NCBI GenBank assembly: GCA_008508345.1
Contig: QNGE01001260.1
Coordinates: 1 to 64,000 of the forward strand
Direction: 5' to 3'
Source: Paragonimus westermani
Lineage: Eukaryota; Platyhelminthes; Trematoda; Plagiorchiida; Troglotrematidae
DNA length: 64,000 nt
Translations under genes and position numbers: made by a program
The notes under the pieces: model-generated
The model's database searches: none
What the model was told of the DNA's origin: nothing
The model's input: only the letters and a program-made list of their open reading frames with translations
Shown here: one piece after another, positions 11,066 through 23,200 of the stretch
Numbering within the stretch: the first letter of the stretch is position 1
Layout: every line of letters begins with the position of its first letter

Positions 11066-11514
11066 GGTGGACAGCTTCTAGAATATCAGGTCGATTTTGG
11101 TTTATGTTGCACCCATAAAATGGGTTTCAAGAATCGACCCCTTCGCTTCTGGAGACAAGCTAAGACGGTGATTCACAATTTGGCTACAACCACATGTTTC
11201 CACACCATCATATAGCTACGTGTGGACTCCAAACATTCCGATCACCGTTTATGTCGGTCCTACGCCTTGTTTTCCCCGTGTAGGCTTTCAAAAAACAGCG
11301 GCCTACCAAGTACCGTTCTGTCTTCCCGTCAACCTCAACACATGCATACGACCCTATCTCGGTAGATACCGCTAATAGTAGACTCACTCAACTAAACGAA
11401 CAATCGTCGAGCATTCTATTTTCGAACCTGTCAAAACGTCCGTTGGCGCATACTCTCTGTCAGTGTCCCTTTACACCGCAGCTAAAGCCGCTTTCTCGTG
11501 TGTCGTTTCGTTGT
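11066..11514 (-). repeat. Captured Gypsy gag-protease segment, inverted copy of 16618-17066
   Basis: 449 bp, gap-free, with about one mismatch by eye (near 11117; GGGTTTCAAG against GGGTTTTAAG). It carries the same TGA in the CCHC-like knuckle as the 16.6 kb copy, so the copying happened after the coding sequence had died. Confidence 0.88.
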
Positions 11515-11541
11515 TTCCCCGTTTGATTCAGCCGAATTCGT

Positions 11542-11829
11542 GTGTTCAGAACTGAAAATTTGTTGACACCTATCAAAGTTGGACCTAGCAGTCTTTCTCA
11601 ACTCGCTGATTTGTGATCTACCTTTGCTATATGTCATAAAAGCCCAGACGCGTTGGTACAAATCTGGTGTTGGCGAGTCAGTACAAAGTATTCTTCTACT
11701 ACCTCTCGTGGTCGCATTGACTTGTTCAACGTGTGATTCTGTGAGAAACGACCCCGAAATTTTTTATCGTCAGTTTACAGTGGTTTAACGATTGTGTCGG
11801 CTAATGTTGATTCATGCTAGTCCACCTGA
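11542..11829 (-). repeat. Right arm of perfect inverted repeat
   Basis: 288 bp reverse complement of 10750-11037. The outer end is ...GCTAGTCCACCTGA. Confidence 0.92.
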
Positions 11830-14800
11830 TTTTGATACGAATAGATCATCTTCAAAAGTTTTGCTTTACTAAAGAAACTGTTGAATGAGCAATGCAACTG
11901 GATGAATTGCCCGTGGATGTTGTAACCTTTGTTAGCTATTTTTAGAGTTGAACGCCATTAGCCCGATGCCTTACTTAGATAATATGGCAAATAGTGTATC
12001 TTGTTAGATATTCTTCCAGGGAGATAAATTAGTCCACCGAGAATTTTCTGAATATTTTGTGAGCTTTGCATATACCACGGGGGCTGGGCTGAAAATTTGT
12101 TTTTATTTCTTTCGCTTGTTATTTTTAACTCAAGTATAATACTTAATCTTTCCCGAATAATATACTCTGAATCAGTGACTCTTTTTTCATCACCGGCCAA
12201 CGATTATTGTCTTTGCGTTACTGATAAGTCCAGAATTTTCGCAATTGTGTCTGTTTTAAATTATTGTCTTTGCCGAATGTCTTGCGCTCCGTTAGAAGTG
12301 GATATCACACTGAAACTAAGTTTTTAGGAAAGTTTGGCAACATATTTCAAAATAACAAAGAAGTTGATCGGATTTCAAATGCGAAGCATTCTGTTAATCG
12401 AACTAATCCCCTTGGATGGACAAAACTTGTCATGCTGATTAAATCGTTAAGAAAAAACGTATGAAGTCGAATTTGTAATTTTCACAGTCTTTCTCGTTAT
12501 ATTGAAAAGCGATAGTGACTAGTCCACAAAGCGACCAAATTAGCCAGACTAAGATTCATGTAATGCTCCATCAGGTGAAACCAACGTAACTGGTTCTGCA
12601 AACCATGTTAATTTTTGAATGAACTGTGTAGATTAACCATTCGAACATGTAGAGGGTCTGGGCAACTTCTGGACAAACCGCATTCAGTTAATTGATAGTG
12701 GTTTAAGTAACATACTTTTAAAAACTCAACCACTCCGAGGTTTTTTCATTCGGACAGTATGCTGGGTAATTTGGAAAAGTTGGAAAAGTTCCGTCAATGA
12801 TTACTCGCCTGATTAAACATTAGTAGTCTGCCCGCTCATTTTCCACTATAGTTCAACCAACCCCCGATAGTTTAAACTGATTGCTGTCGAAGGTCGTGGT
12901 AGTAATCTACCAGCATCATCTGCAGCACAAAATAGTGAACACACAGATGACAAGCATGGTTAATTTTGAACAGACATCCTGTTTGTTAGGGAAACGAATG
13001 ACTTGAAATGTGGTAGTAATTGTGCGGAGTGCACTAATGACTGGCCGGTTGAGTTCAGTATTTAGCTACATGAATTCAAAAGAAAGCAAAAACATGCTCC
13101 ACTGTTCAGTGACAGTGCAGCAAACTGGTTGATCGACAGTTTCTGTTTGGTTCAGTTGATATCTTGATTTGCCATTAATAAGAGTTTCTGTATTTGCTTC
13201 ACCAGAAGGGGGGTTATCGAAAACTTGTGTTCGTCTTAAAACGATTCTTGTACCGTCCAATAAAGCTAAATGAGGAACAGGCTTAGACGACTCTAGTAAC
13301 TAATGATTTAAAAAGTATTGCTTTAAAGCTGTATTCTAGTGAAACTGCTGAATATGCTACTTTAGTGTTTAAGGGAATCCACGGGAATATACTCAAAATT
13401 TCTCACAGCAACCAACTGTCGTTCACCGTTTGTAGGTGCACACTTGTGCGTGTCCTTTTCAAAAATGGAGTACAATGGGACTTGTGAATATTACGTCTTC
13501 ACTCTGAACGACTTTCCAAATCTTTTTCTGGTTTCTTATTAACGTAGCAACTTTCTATTATTTTGGTATAATTGAAGTTATACATTTTACCCTGGACGTT
13601 CATTGATCTACCAAACTTTGTTTGTAATGTTGCATTAAGGAATCGTGAAGAAATCAACGTTTGAAGAGAGAAAGCTAAATGATGACTTTTTTGTTTGCCA
13701 ACATTTCAAAACTTATAACTTTTACTCAACTGAAGAACGGTTCACCATATTGTGCCCTATCGAATATACCCGTTATTTTTGCAGAAACATCTTCTCGTTT
13801 GAAAGCACAAGGTGGTGACGCTGGAAAAGTAACTGATGATGCACGAGCACTTTTATATTGTAGTTAAAATTAGATGGACATAAGTTGCATCTTTATGGCT
13901 GATGGAAAATTAGTGGGCGTGTCAGCCTTCCCGCATGTGACCCGCTGGATTTAAACATATATTGTGTAATTTTGTGAGATGTGCACATTGTTTATGTGTT
14001 AACATGATAGTTTTATGCAGTTACCCAAGCTTGGCATGAGACAAAAACCTACAAAGCACTTGCACGCTGAATGGTTGCACCCAAATATAAAAATGAACCT
14101 GAGCATAACGCTTCATTTGACTACAACATCATTCCCCCTTCTTCACGTTCTTCCAATGATAAACCAGCTTATTTTGTTGGTAACGGCTAAATCACATTAG
14201 GTAGAAAATTACATATTGAACCCTTTACGGAAAAAAGCCTTTGTACGGCAATAAGTAATCGGTGATATGAGCTCTTACAATTTGAGTGTCATTCACATTT
14301 GGCAATCATTTTGGTATGTGACTGTGAGTGTTGGGTGTGTTTCATTGCTTTTTGTTGCTCCTCAATGGTTAGGCCGGGATGACAACTCAAATTATTTTGT
14401 GTTTGCGATGTTTACCCCACTGGAGGCATGTGAAATAACACTCTTTTTTATCGTCATGCGCTGAACGGAAATTTGAACACTAGTAATAAACAGTTGCAAG
14501 CTAACGGTACTACTTGTTAGTTCTAGTGGCTCTGATGTTTTGTTGCATCAGACCAATGTGTGAAATTGCCACCTGGTAAAATTCACAAAGTGCAAAACCA
14601 TGGTTAGTTATCGACCATCCATAGGAATAGGTCAGTGTGCTCATCAGGTCCGAAAGAAAATTTCACTCACTCTATTACGCCAAAAGCAACCAATTATTTC
14701 GCAGAAAACAAGGATTTTACCAGATTCGTTTTCTCTTAGTTTGCTTTTCAAAGGATTCATCATCGTGCCACACTCTTTAAAACAAGATTCATTGACGTAA

Positions 14801-15307
14801 TCTGGTAAGTATAAAAGTGGTTAAAAAATTCTCCACGTCGCACTCGCGTATAAAATGTGCCTTGGCAACACTTCACAAACACGCACTGTTCACGAAGCTG
14901 AAGACAGAAAACCGAACCAAGTTTTCCGGTTCCATGTGATTACTTTAACATTTATCGAACGACATTTCATACCAAGTGGGTTAACTGTAAAGTTAAACCC
15001 TAAATGTCCATTGACACTCAAAAGTCATATTCAACCGGTCATCGCTGGCAGAAATCATTATTAGAATATGAGCTAGGGTTTGAAGTTGGTTGCCGCACTT
15101 AGGACCTAAGCACTCCCTAACTCACGACACAAAAGTCCCAGAAAGTTGATGAAAGATGAATAAGAGGGGTTGGATCAATAAGCTAACACGTTTGCCTTTG
15201 GTAGGATTAGCAGCAGTCTGACTGCGTGAAAGCTTCAGCGTGCACTGCGCAACTGAGACGATACTCGCTGCTCAGCACGCGCTCCTTTACACTTAACTAT
15301 TGGGCTG
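11830..15307. other. Long stretch without recognised gene
   Basis: AT-rich non-coding sequence. The open frames (60-80 aa) are what chance gives at this composition. I see no splice-bounded exon, transposon domain or tRNA-like sequence. Confidence 0.4.
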
Positions 15308-15375
15308 TAAACGTGTTAACTCGTTCAGCGATAAGACGCTTGCAGCCTAATTGCCAAGCTTGGTAAACGACAGAA
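15308..15375 (+). repeat. Penelope-terminal-like motif, eroded copy
   Basis: Resembles the right arm at 26968-27048: AGACGCTTGCAGCCTAA followed by TTGCCAAGCTTGG corresponds to GAAACGTTTGCAACCTAA and ATGCCAAGCTCGG. The hammerhead-like core upstream is not preserved. It is probably a relic of the same repeat family. Confidence 0.4.
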
Positions 15376-15975
15376 CTTCGATACTACTTTACCTGGCTGT
15401 TTTGTAATCAAAACTTCTATAGAGGCATAGCCGCTGCTTTTTCAATGAATTATAATGGGTACCCGTTGAACCGTCATTGCACACACCTTTGAAAGCAGTG
15501 TGTTTTCCGTTAGTGTCATCCATGCCTTATGAATAGTCGTTTTTAGGAGGCTTATCATATGTATATGTACGCACCCGAAGACTTTTGCTCTGTGTAAGCA
15601 GTCGTCGAAAAAATAAGCAAAGGACACAACAGGCTCTACTGAAAGTAACTCATCAGTGGATGAACGCGTTCTGCAACCACCGTAGCATGTGCACTTTAGT
15701 TCAGATTTGACGTACACTTTCAAATCTACCTGTCATAATATATCGCGTCAATCGTGATCAACATGACAAAAACTGAAGGACAGTTCTCAATGTCAGATCA
15801 AGGAACTAAAAACAACGATTAAAAACGTATATATGTACATGTGTTTTGCATATGTATTATGCTGGACGGGTGAACAGGGAAAATGGTGATGGGTTGCTCC
15901 TAATGAATGTGGATACAAGTAAGCCACAGAAAATAGTGTATCGGTGTTTGCGAATTTTCATGTACCTTAAACTGA
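15376..15975. other. No recognised gene
   Basis: A 93 aa minus frame at 15442-15723 has no recognisable domain. This stretch may include the 5' leader of the Gypsy relic that starts near 15976. Confidence 0.3.
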
Positions 15976-17760
15976 ATGTTTACAAATAAGCAACGTCGCA
16001 GGACAAACATTTTTGTTGTCACAGTAGCTGGTGCCTCGGAAAAACCGGGAGTGAAGTCTCCTCGGTCTCAGCTGTTCGAGGATGGAGAATCCCGAGTATT
16101 GTTGCAAGATTCCGAGAGCGTGGCCAAAGTGATCGCAGCCGAGGTCGATAGTAGGTGGCTGGCTGTTTCACCGATGCCGTTGAAGGGTAAAGCTAATGTG
16201 GTGAGTGACAGTGTTCGAGGCAGTCCTCGGAAAGTGGAGTGAGCCGTCACGAAGAAGGTGCTGGTTTTTGCGTTCCTCAGACCAGCCGAGCGCCAAGTGG
16301 CGATGCGGCGGTTCAGGGTGTTTCTAAACGCGTTCTCTACCACTCCGTAGGAATTGCTGGATAAAGCACTTCCCAAACTGGACCAAGAGCCCCGGCGGCA
16401 AGTGTTAGTGCGACAATTTAATAAAGGAATTCTTCTGACTCTTCATGGTCAAGTCATTACTCCACACACCGTCCAACGATGAGCTTGCAAAGATGACATG
16501 GGGTTGGGAGCTGGGTTCTCGACCTTTGCGGGCGTCAGAAACCATAACGAAAACTGAGGGAATACAAAAAGTACTGAAGCAACTAGCGGCGGATGCATCT
16601 GCACTAAGAACAAAGTTACAACGAAACGACACACGAGAAAGCGGCTTTAGCTGCGGTGTAAAGGGACACTGACAGAGAGTATGCGCCAACGGACGTTTTG
16701 ACAGGTTCGAAAATAGAATGCTCGACGATTGTTCGTTTAGTTGAGTGAGTCTACTATTAGCGGTATCTACCGAGATAGGGTCGTATGCATGTGTTGAGGT
16801 TGACGGGAAGACAGAACGGTACTTGGTAGGCCGCTGTTTTTTGAAAGCCTACACGGGGAAAACAAGGCGTAGGACCGACATAAACGGTGATCGGAATGTT
16901 TGGAGTCCACACGTAGCTATATGATGGTGTGGAAACATGTGGTTGTAGCCAAATTGTGAATCACCGTCTTAGCTTGTCTCCAGAAGCGAAGGGGTCGATT
17001 CTTAAAACCCATTTTATGGGTGCAACATAAACCAAAATCGACCTGATATTCTAGAAGCTGTCCACCAGTTACGGTTGCCTGAATAGCTCCAACCAAATAT
17101 ACAAATTCTAGACTTCGGATTGTGCGACTTTCTTATTTAATTCCACACTATACAAACACACTGTTATCCCCAATAGACGGTGAAAGGTACGTTGCTCCAA
17201 ATGAATTGCAGATGAACCATCAAAATTCGTGAAGTTGCGGTTGTACGGATCCCTGGGAATGCTGGATCGTCCCGAAGATTGATTGGAAAACTCAACACAA
17301 GGCATTTTCGAAAGAGTCATTTAGGGAAGTGATCAGGAATCCATACAACACATCTGTTCTCCTGACGAAGAAATCTTGCGGGACCTACCATTTTGCGTGC
17401 ATTCCAGAAGACTGGAGAAGGTAACATGGGACACTTTCGTGCCGACGCTGTCAGTTGTTATTCTCAACGAGTTGCAGCATAAGATTTTCCCCCCAGATTT
17501 ACATTCCGAGTTCTGGCACGTGGAGAAATCTTGGCAAATAGTGTATAGGTCGCATTCACGGTGAGCCAGAAGTGGTATCGGTTCAGGCACATTCTGTTTG
17601 GCTTATCCAGGTCATCGCTCACAGTTCGACGATTGATGGCTCAATTGGGAAAACGACTGGCTAACGCGGTGGTACATGAAGATGGTATTGTGTTATACGA
17701 TAACACTCATTTTTAACGTGCCGCACGTATATTTGCCGTCTTAAAACAAGTCCAGAATCC
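15976..17760 (+). pseudogene. Ty3/Gypsy gag-pol relic
   Basis: Degenerate plus-strand Gypsy element. Gag-like pieces: 15976-16242, then in another frame LDKALPKLDQEPRRQVLVRQF (about 16358-16420), like the capsid C-terminus, then a 75 aa frame at 16445-16672 ending FSCGVKGH and, past a TGA, QRVC. This is a CX2CX4HX4C nucleocapsid knuckle with its first Cys replaced by Gly. VEVDGKTERYLV (about 16797-16832) is protease-like, but the DTG is gone. RT pieces follow: FCVHSRRLEKVT ... PDLHSEFWHVEKSW (17376-17564), matching CVDYR.LN..T...LDL.SGYWQ, and FGLSRSSLTVRRLMAQLGKRL ... DGIVLYDN (about 17600-17710), matching FGL..AP.TFQ.LM and the .DDI. box with the catalytic pair lost. Many stops and shifts are present. 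The segment 16618-17066 recurs inverted at 11066-11514. Confidence 0.75.
16645..16690 (+). other. Mutated CCHC zinc knuckle
   Basis: The reading GFSCGVKGH-stop-QRVC fits the nucleocapsid pattern CX2CX4HX4C, with Cys1 read as Gly and a TGA between His and the last Cys. An intact knuckle would bind packaged element RNA. Confidence 0.6.
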
Positions 17761-19272
17761 TGGACTTTGGTCTACTTTTAACTACTCACAACTCACAGCG
17801 CCATCGATACTGATACTGGGACACAGGATTGTTTATGGATAACTCAGGACATCGCCTGCTAAACTAACGAGAGTCCTGGGCTCCAAATTCTGGGCGAACT
17901 TATAGACAGTTTCTATGTTAAGAAACTTTGCGAGCACGCCCACGAGTCTAGCATGAAATAAACGAGCAACAACTGACACTAAAACTTCGGAATGCAGGGA
18001 GAATATTAATCTGAAATGTGGATGCCAATAATCGTGACACTAGGACAGTACTGAAACACACAGAAGGAATGGTTGAATATATTGGCGGAGTCTTAACACA
18101 GAGCAGACTGATTTGACCTTCAAGATAGTGTTCGGCAATCGTCTAAGCATTGGACAGTTGAAGGCCGTATCTATTAGATCAAGTCTCACGTGGGGAAGGA
18201 CCACAAACCACTAGAGTGGACCAGGACTCTGAAGGACCCAGGCAGCAACTTGGAATGATGGTCATTGCACGATTACATTACATTACATGTTACATGTGCA
18301 CATCCAGCATTTCCGTCGCTGACTTTGTTTCCATGCCGCAGGTAAACAAAGGAATGAAAAAAGTGAGTTTTGGAGTTAGAAGTTTAGTGATACAACAGAA
18401 CCCGAACGCACTTGTGCGTACACTGGGTGAAATCAAGTTCCCCTGGAAAGTTCTTGAAGCTCTGGAAAGCGGTTTCGGGATCCCGACAGATAGTGATGAG
18501 GAAGACTAAGACATAGTCTTTTCCTAACGAATAAGGAATGGCTTCAGTGGTGTGCGGAGGTGTTATTGTGTCAGTCAAAGACAGATGGAGGAAAAACTGG
18601 TACAAAAACTTAATAAAATGATAAGTCTGGATGTACCAGAAAATGCAGTCTACTGAGATAAACGGTGTACTAGACGACTATGAAGAAATACTTGATGGCT
18701 CGAATAAGTGCTCGCTAAGACTACTGAGAAGCGAAAAGTCTGGCATTCCTTACAACCAACATTTGTCTCCACACCCGGGGAAGTCTGATCGGTAGATCCT
18801 ATAGTCTCGTTTCCATGGAGTGCTCGTGTCAAGCAGTACATTTTGACCAGTTTGCTTTTCTATTGAAGCGACCGGCCTTCCAGTCCACAGTCGTCTACGG
18901 TGGAAGGCATGGTGATAAACCTTAGCGTGTTGAACCACGGCGCACCCTAAACTATCCCCACGGACCATAAACCATGCTTTAATAGCGCGCATGCAGCAAC
19001 TGAAAATTAAGCTTATACGTACAACATCGTGTCACCTGAAAATAAATGAGTCCACTTAATGCAACAGCCCAGTGATGATTGAATGTTTTACAGCCAAGGT
19101 AGTCGACTGAGAACATACCCTATCACTGGTTTTATTGACGTCTGTTCAGGCGAGCCTGAGGATGTTTTCGTTTCAGTAAGTGCGCAGGAGAATTCTCCGA
19201 TTTCGGATAGATCAAGACACTAGGAAAATGCGACAGTACAGGCACTTCCACCGGAGAAATTTTCACTGAGAT
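17761..19272. other. Probable eroded Gypsy interior; no clear domain
   Basis: This stretch lies where RNase H and integrase of the Gypsy relic would be, but I could not identify their motifs. A 97 aa plus frame at 18216-18509 ends in an acidic tail (SDEED). It has no domain I recognise and a possible acceptor site at about 18342. Confidence 0.3.
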
Positions 19273-19560
19273 AAGAGCTAAACTAAATCTACTAGCCACA
19301 TACGCATACTCAAAATAGCACTCAGCAGCTCAGCGTCCTGAAAGACCAGAATTTTCACCGGTGAAGTACCTGAAACATCAGGACACAGGAGCCAGCAGCA
19401 AGGAACCAAGAAAGTGTCTGCACAAATGGAAGTGTTCGTTTGTGGTGCTTTCCGGAAGAGGTCCAGTGCCCACTCATACTTTGTCACGTTGGATGGACAC
19501 GGTCAGCCACCGGGTGCCAGATTTCGGCAGCCACGGTTACATGGGTATAAAGTGATGGTT
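19273..19560 (+). pseudogene. Possible Gypsy integrase C-terminal remnant
   Basis: Across two frames the plus strand reads WKCSFVVLSGRGPVP and then SYFVTLDGHG. This resembles the post-integrase pattern (W.PG.V....GP.SY.V.LDG) at the C-terminus of Ty3/Gypsy pol. Orientation and position suit the end of the relic that starts at 15976. The match is weak and needs profile confirmation. Confidence 0.3.
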
Positions 19561-20035
19561 TTATAAAATGTTAAAATGCTCACATTCGCGCCGACGCTCC
19601 AAAGTCGAAGTCGTATGTATCATACCACATAAGGTGAAATGAGTTGTTGGGGCAATTACACCGTCCTATTGAGGGTAAGCAACTGGTATCATTCGAAGCG
19701 TTTCACAGTGCATATATATTTTTGTTTTAGATGTGTCATTCTGTTGAAAGTAACATCATTTTGATTATATAACAATGTTTCAGTAACAGAAGAATGAACT
19801 CAACTTCGTTTAATGTCAAAAAGTGAATATACTTGACCGGGCACCAATATTCTTGATGGCTTCGTGATCACGACTGCAACTTGAAAATGACATAAACCAT
19901 ATTTTTTTAAAATTCTCACCTAAACTGTGTCCAGTTGATTTTGACACAAAATTACAACGAAATCCACGTGCCATAGACGTTTTAGTCATTTGTTCATGGG
20001 CTTTTTGGTTTTACCGTGATTTTTCTCAAATGTAG
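19561..20035. other. Intergenic or intron sequence upstream of FERM exon
   Basis: No coding sequence was recognised. The last bases form a pyrimidine-rich tract and TAG acceptor (TTTTTCTCAAATGTAG). Confidence 0.5.
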
Positions 20036-20291
20036 GTTCAAAGGTTCTTCGGGCTACCCGAGCCCTATCAGGTCAAGGGACGCCAGTTCCAAAAAAACCC
20101 CATCAGTTATCAACGACGGTAGGCGTAACCGATCGACTTCTTCACCACCAGAAGACGGAAAATCAAACGAACCCGCCTTACCTCTGGATATTGGCTTGGA
20201 CGAACGAACTCACGAGTATAGCATGGCATTGTTTATGGTGGAGGTGAAGCTGCTTAGTGATGAAGAGGCACCGTTGCAAATAGAACTAACG
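20036..20291 (+). CDS. FERM gene exon: Ser-rich N-terminal region and start of F1
   Basis: Bounded by a TAG acceptor (20033-20035) and a strong GTGAGT donor (20292). The frame (one base, then 85 codons) is fully open. It encodes a basic, Ser/Pro-rich segment (SPIRSRDASSKKTPSVIND, then RSTSSPPEDGKS), probably disordered, and then EYSMALFMVEVKLLSDEEAPLQIELT. The last part fits the first strands of the F1 ubiquitin-like lobe (V.LLD.....EI). It ends in phase 0, which matches the next exon, and joining gives a continuous F1 (...IELT then NTCLGRTLFNQV). The exon takes two bases from an upstream exon that I did not find. Confidence 0.75.
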
Positions 20292-23200
20292 GTGAGTTGA
20301 CTGTCTGGATCAGACCGCCATTGTTAGTATTTCTTTCCTCGGGTGTCGCATCTGCATACTGCTACGGTGGTTGTTTGACTGTTCGTTAGGTGTTGTCCAC
20401 TATCACTAATTTTGAAACAAAGTGTTTACACATTTCAGGCTGGTTACAACGACTGCCTACATTTTTGATAGTAATGGCATCCTATAATGAGATCTTAAGC
20501 GGATTATTCTCCGAAATCAAGTCAGTAATAACTATTTTTGTAATAATTTCCATTTACTCAACTATTAATATGAAACAATATTAATTATTTCCAAATATTT
20601 TCCCATACCACTACAAAATACTCAAAAATGTTCGCTTTCTCCACTGAGAAACGAACTTCTCACTTATTGGAAATTTGGTAGTCTTGTCGATATTGTTGTA
20701 AATGATTCAGCTGAAGCGCTCAAAATAACGCACCAACAATTGTATTGCCCCTTTAATCCGTCTTACGTGTGTGCTGGTTGTAGTGGTGCCTGCTCATGAT
20801 ACTGCAGTACTACCTAAACCTTGCATGATCTTGATCCAGATATTCACATTAGTTCGCACAACAGGATCCGACTTTTTGATGTTAGGTGGAGTGTCAACAA
20901 GCAGATGACGTGCGATGAACAAGTTACAGCAGTGGTCACAATTGTGTGATTACACAACGAGGAAGCTACTTGCATCATTTAGATGCAAGATGGAGGGTGG
21001 AGTTTTAATGAGGGAATTGAGAACGATATAAACCATCTGTGACAAAATCTGCGATTAGCCTTATGACGAATTGAAGGGTGAAAGCATAATTTTACTTCAG
21101 ATACAGTGGATTTGTAAACAGTACAATTGTTGTTACTTCATACGAGAACTTTATTTAGGGTGTAGGTCAGCAAAGTGCCCAGGTATATGCAGTCACTGGT
21201 TTCACGCCTGACTCTGCAACACCCAGTAAACAGTTTGGGTTCATATCGGTAGCGTATATCTCCGCAACTCTCCGGAGGTCGCTTTTGGCCTAAATCCTAA
21301 AGAAATAAGCGTTTTAACCACTACCACTGAAATCGCACGAGCTGCAACGGAATAATATCCGGACGTTCATTCGTATTCGGTTGTGACTGAGTGGCCGGAA
21401 TTCACATCAAGGCCGTTTCAAGGATATGCACTATTGACACGCCCTGACAAGAAACTCGATATTATTGCCAAAACTGCGAAATAATTTCAAACCAGCCACA
21501 TTATTGGAATCGGTAAGCAAAAAGCGTGATTAGTGATATACTCTTTTCACACTCTCATCGTTCGAATATGTGTGATACGCGTGAATAAGACTAAGAAACA
21601 TCTAGCACAGCTAGTCCTGCTGTCACATAACGTTAAGTTGCCTCTACCGTTGAATGAAGAGCAGGTTTCCACATTTATAAATTTTCCTACAATCCCGGAA
21701 AGATTCACGTCTATGGAACATACATACATACACACATATGTAGGACATACGTATGTGGGGGGTTGAGAAACGCAATAATGCGCCAGTTGGCGGGGGGTAC
21801 TCAGTGAATCTTAAACTCTGTGCCCTTCAACACATCACACTTATCGACCACGTATATCACTGCCACTGTTGCACTACCGGTCACGATTCTGACGGGTGAT
21901 TACAACTCAACTTTGATAGTGTGATGGTTTTCAGCAAGCTCGACTTATCAGAACTAACGGTTCTCTTATTACCGATCACTACCGAGTTATAAGCATGTTA
22001 CTTTATTTGTTCACCATTACTTTTAAGCAATTTAACTGTCTGATTCCAACAGGCGTTAAAACATCGTGTTTTTAAACATGATCTCTTGCGAATGATTTCT
22101 ACGCAACATATGATCGCCGTTTTCCATTTGTTGCCGTCCATCAACCGTAATTCCGCTTGCGGTATCTTGTGCATTAACTCAAATTGGCTGAATGTTCTCC
22201 CTCCAGGAGACCGCTTCACTCCACTGTCAGTACATGTACCACAACTTGAATGGATTTGTATGCTGATTGCATATTCACCAACCGCCGTTCTCCTTATGGT
22301 GGCACGTTTTAGACTGACAAGGGTGTGGGACAGTGTTATCCCAATATGTCTCTTGTTTGACTTGATCACACTAAATTTCCTTCCGGGTAAAGACGTATGT
22401 TCACACTTCAAAATAACAACCGACTTCAGCAATAGGCATTATGGATTCGGGAACTGGTTACGAAAGAGTAAGATCTTTTAGTCGTATCCACGGGTAGGTC
22501 ATTACCTCAGTTGGTTCGATAACCACAATATGTGCGTCGTAAATACACACCATCGGCAAAAACCATCTGGATATAGGACGGTCCAGCAGAATGGTCCTAA
22601 ATCAATGATGAAGGCAATATTTTTGGAAACCTATCGAAATGTTTTGTCAATGCAAACTGAACGCAGTTCACATTTAGCTACAGCCTCTTAGTGAACTCCT
22701 TCCAAAAGAAAGTCACAGGCGTGACTTTCGACCTCGTGAGAGTTCATAAACCGTGCACAACTTTGCCATATTTGAAATTAAACTCATTAAAGTTCTCGTG
22801 AGATAGCACTTTAATCAACACAGATCATGAAACTAAAGTTAGGTGAGTAGGCCATTTGGCGCAAAAGTCGATCTGTGAAAGTGTTTTTCACGGCGGTATT
22901 GCGCGTTGCAACGGTTAGCGAATTTGATAGTAGCAATAATCCGGCTTTTACACTAGTGCAGCTGTGCGTGGATGAGGCTGACGAATAATATCAGAAATGC
23001 TATTACACGTTTGTTGAGAGATTCTTTTTGAAACGTAAACAAGAATTAAACAGGGAGATCTACCTTAAATGCCACGAAAGTTTAGCTGCTCCCTCGACGT
23101 TTGACTCATTTTGAGCTAAATCCAACGTAAATAGCACCAAAAAGAATATTGCAGAAACATTGTGAAAATGTTCTTCTCTAGATAACCAAAAGGTTAGAAG

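Larger units (their letters stand above)
10750..11829. mobile_element. 1.08 kb palindromic (foldback-like) element with captured Gypsy core
   Basis: Two 288 bp arms (10750-11037 and 11542-11829) are exact inverted repeats without a visible mismatch or gap. The outer ends read TCAGGTGGACTAGC. Inside the arms the symmetry continues imperfectly for another 20-25 bp. The core 11066-11514 is an inverted, gap-free, nearly identical copy of 16618-17066, which is the zinc-knuckle to protease-like part of a decayed Gypsy element. Each arm carries the same 69 aa open frame (MDLAVFLNSLICDLP...), once per strand; I do not recognise it and it may be chance. No transposase is present and I see no convincing target-site duplication. 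Possible readings are a non-autonomous foldback element that captured a gag fragment, an aberrant inverted-LTR insertion, or a local inverted duplication. Confidence 0.75.

Noticed and set aside
18342..18509. Acidic-tailed frame as a host exon (VNKGMKKVSFGVRSL...)
   Set aside because: A possible acceptor precedes it, but there is no donor that fits, no recognisable domain, and it sits where the Gypsy relic should continue.
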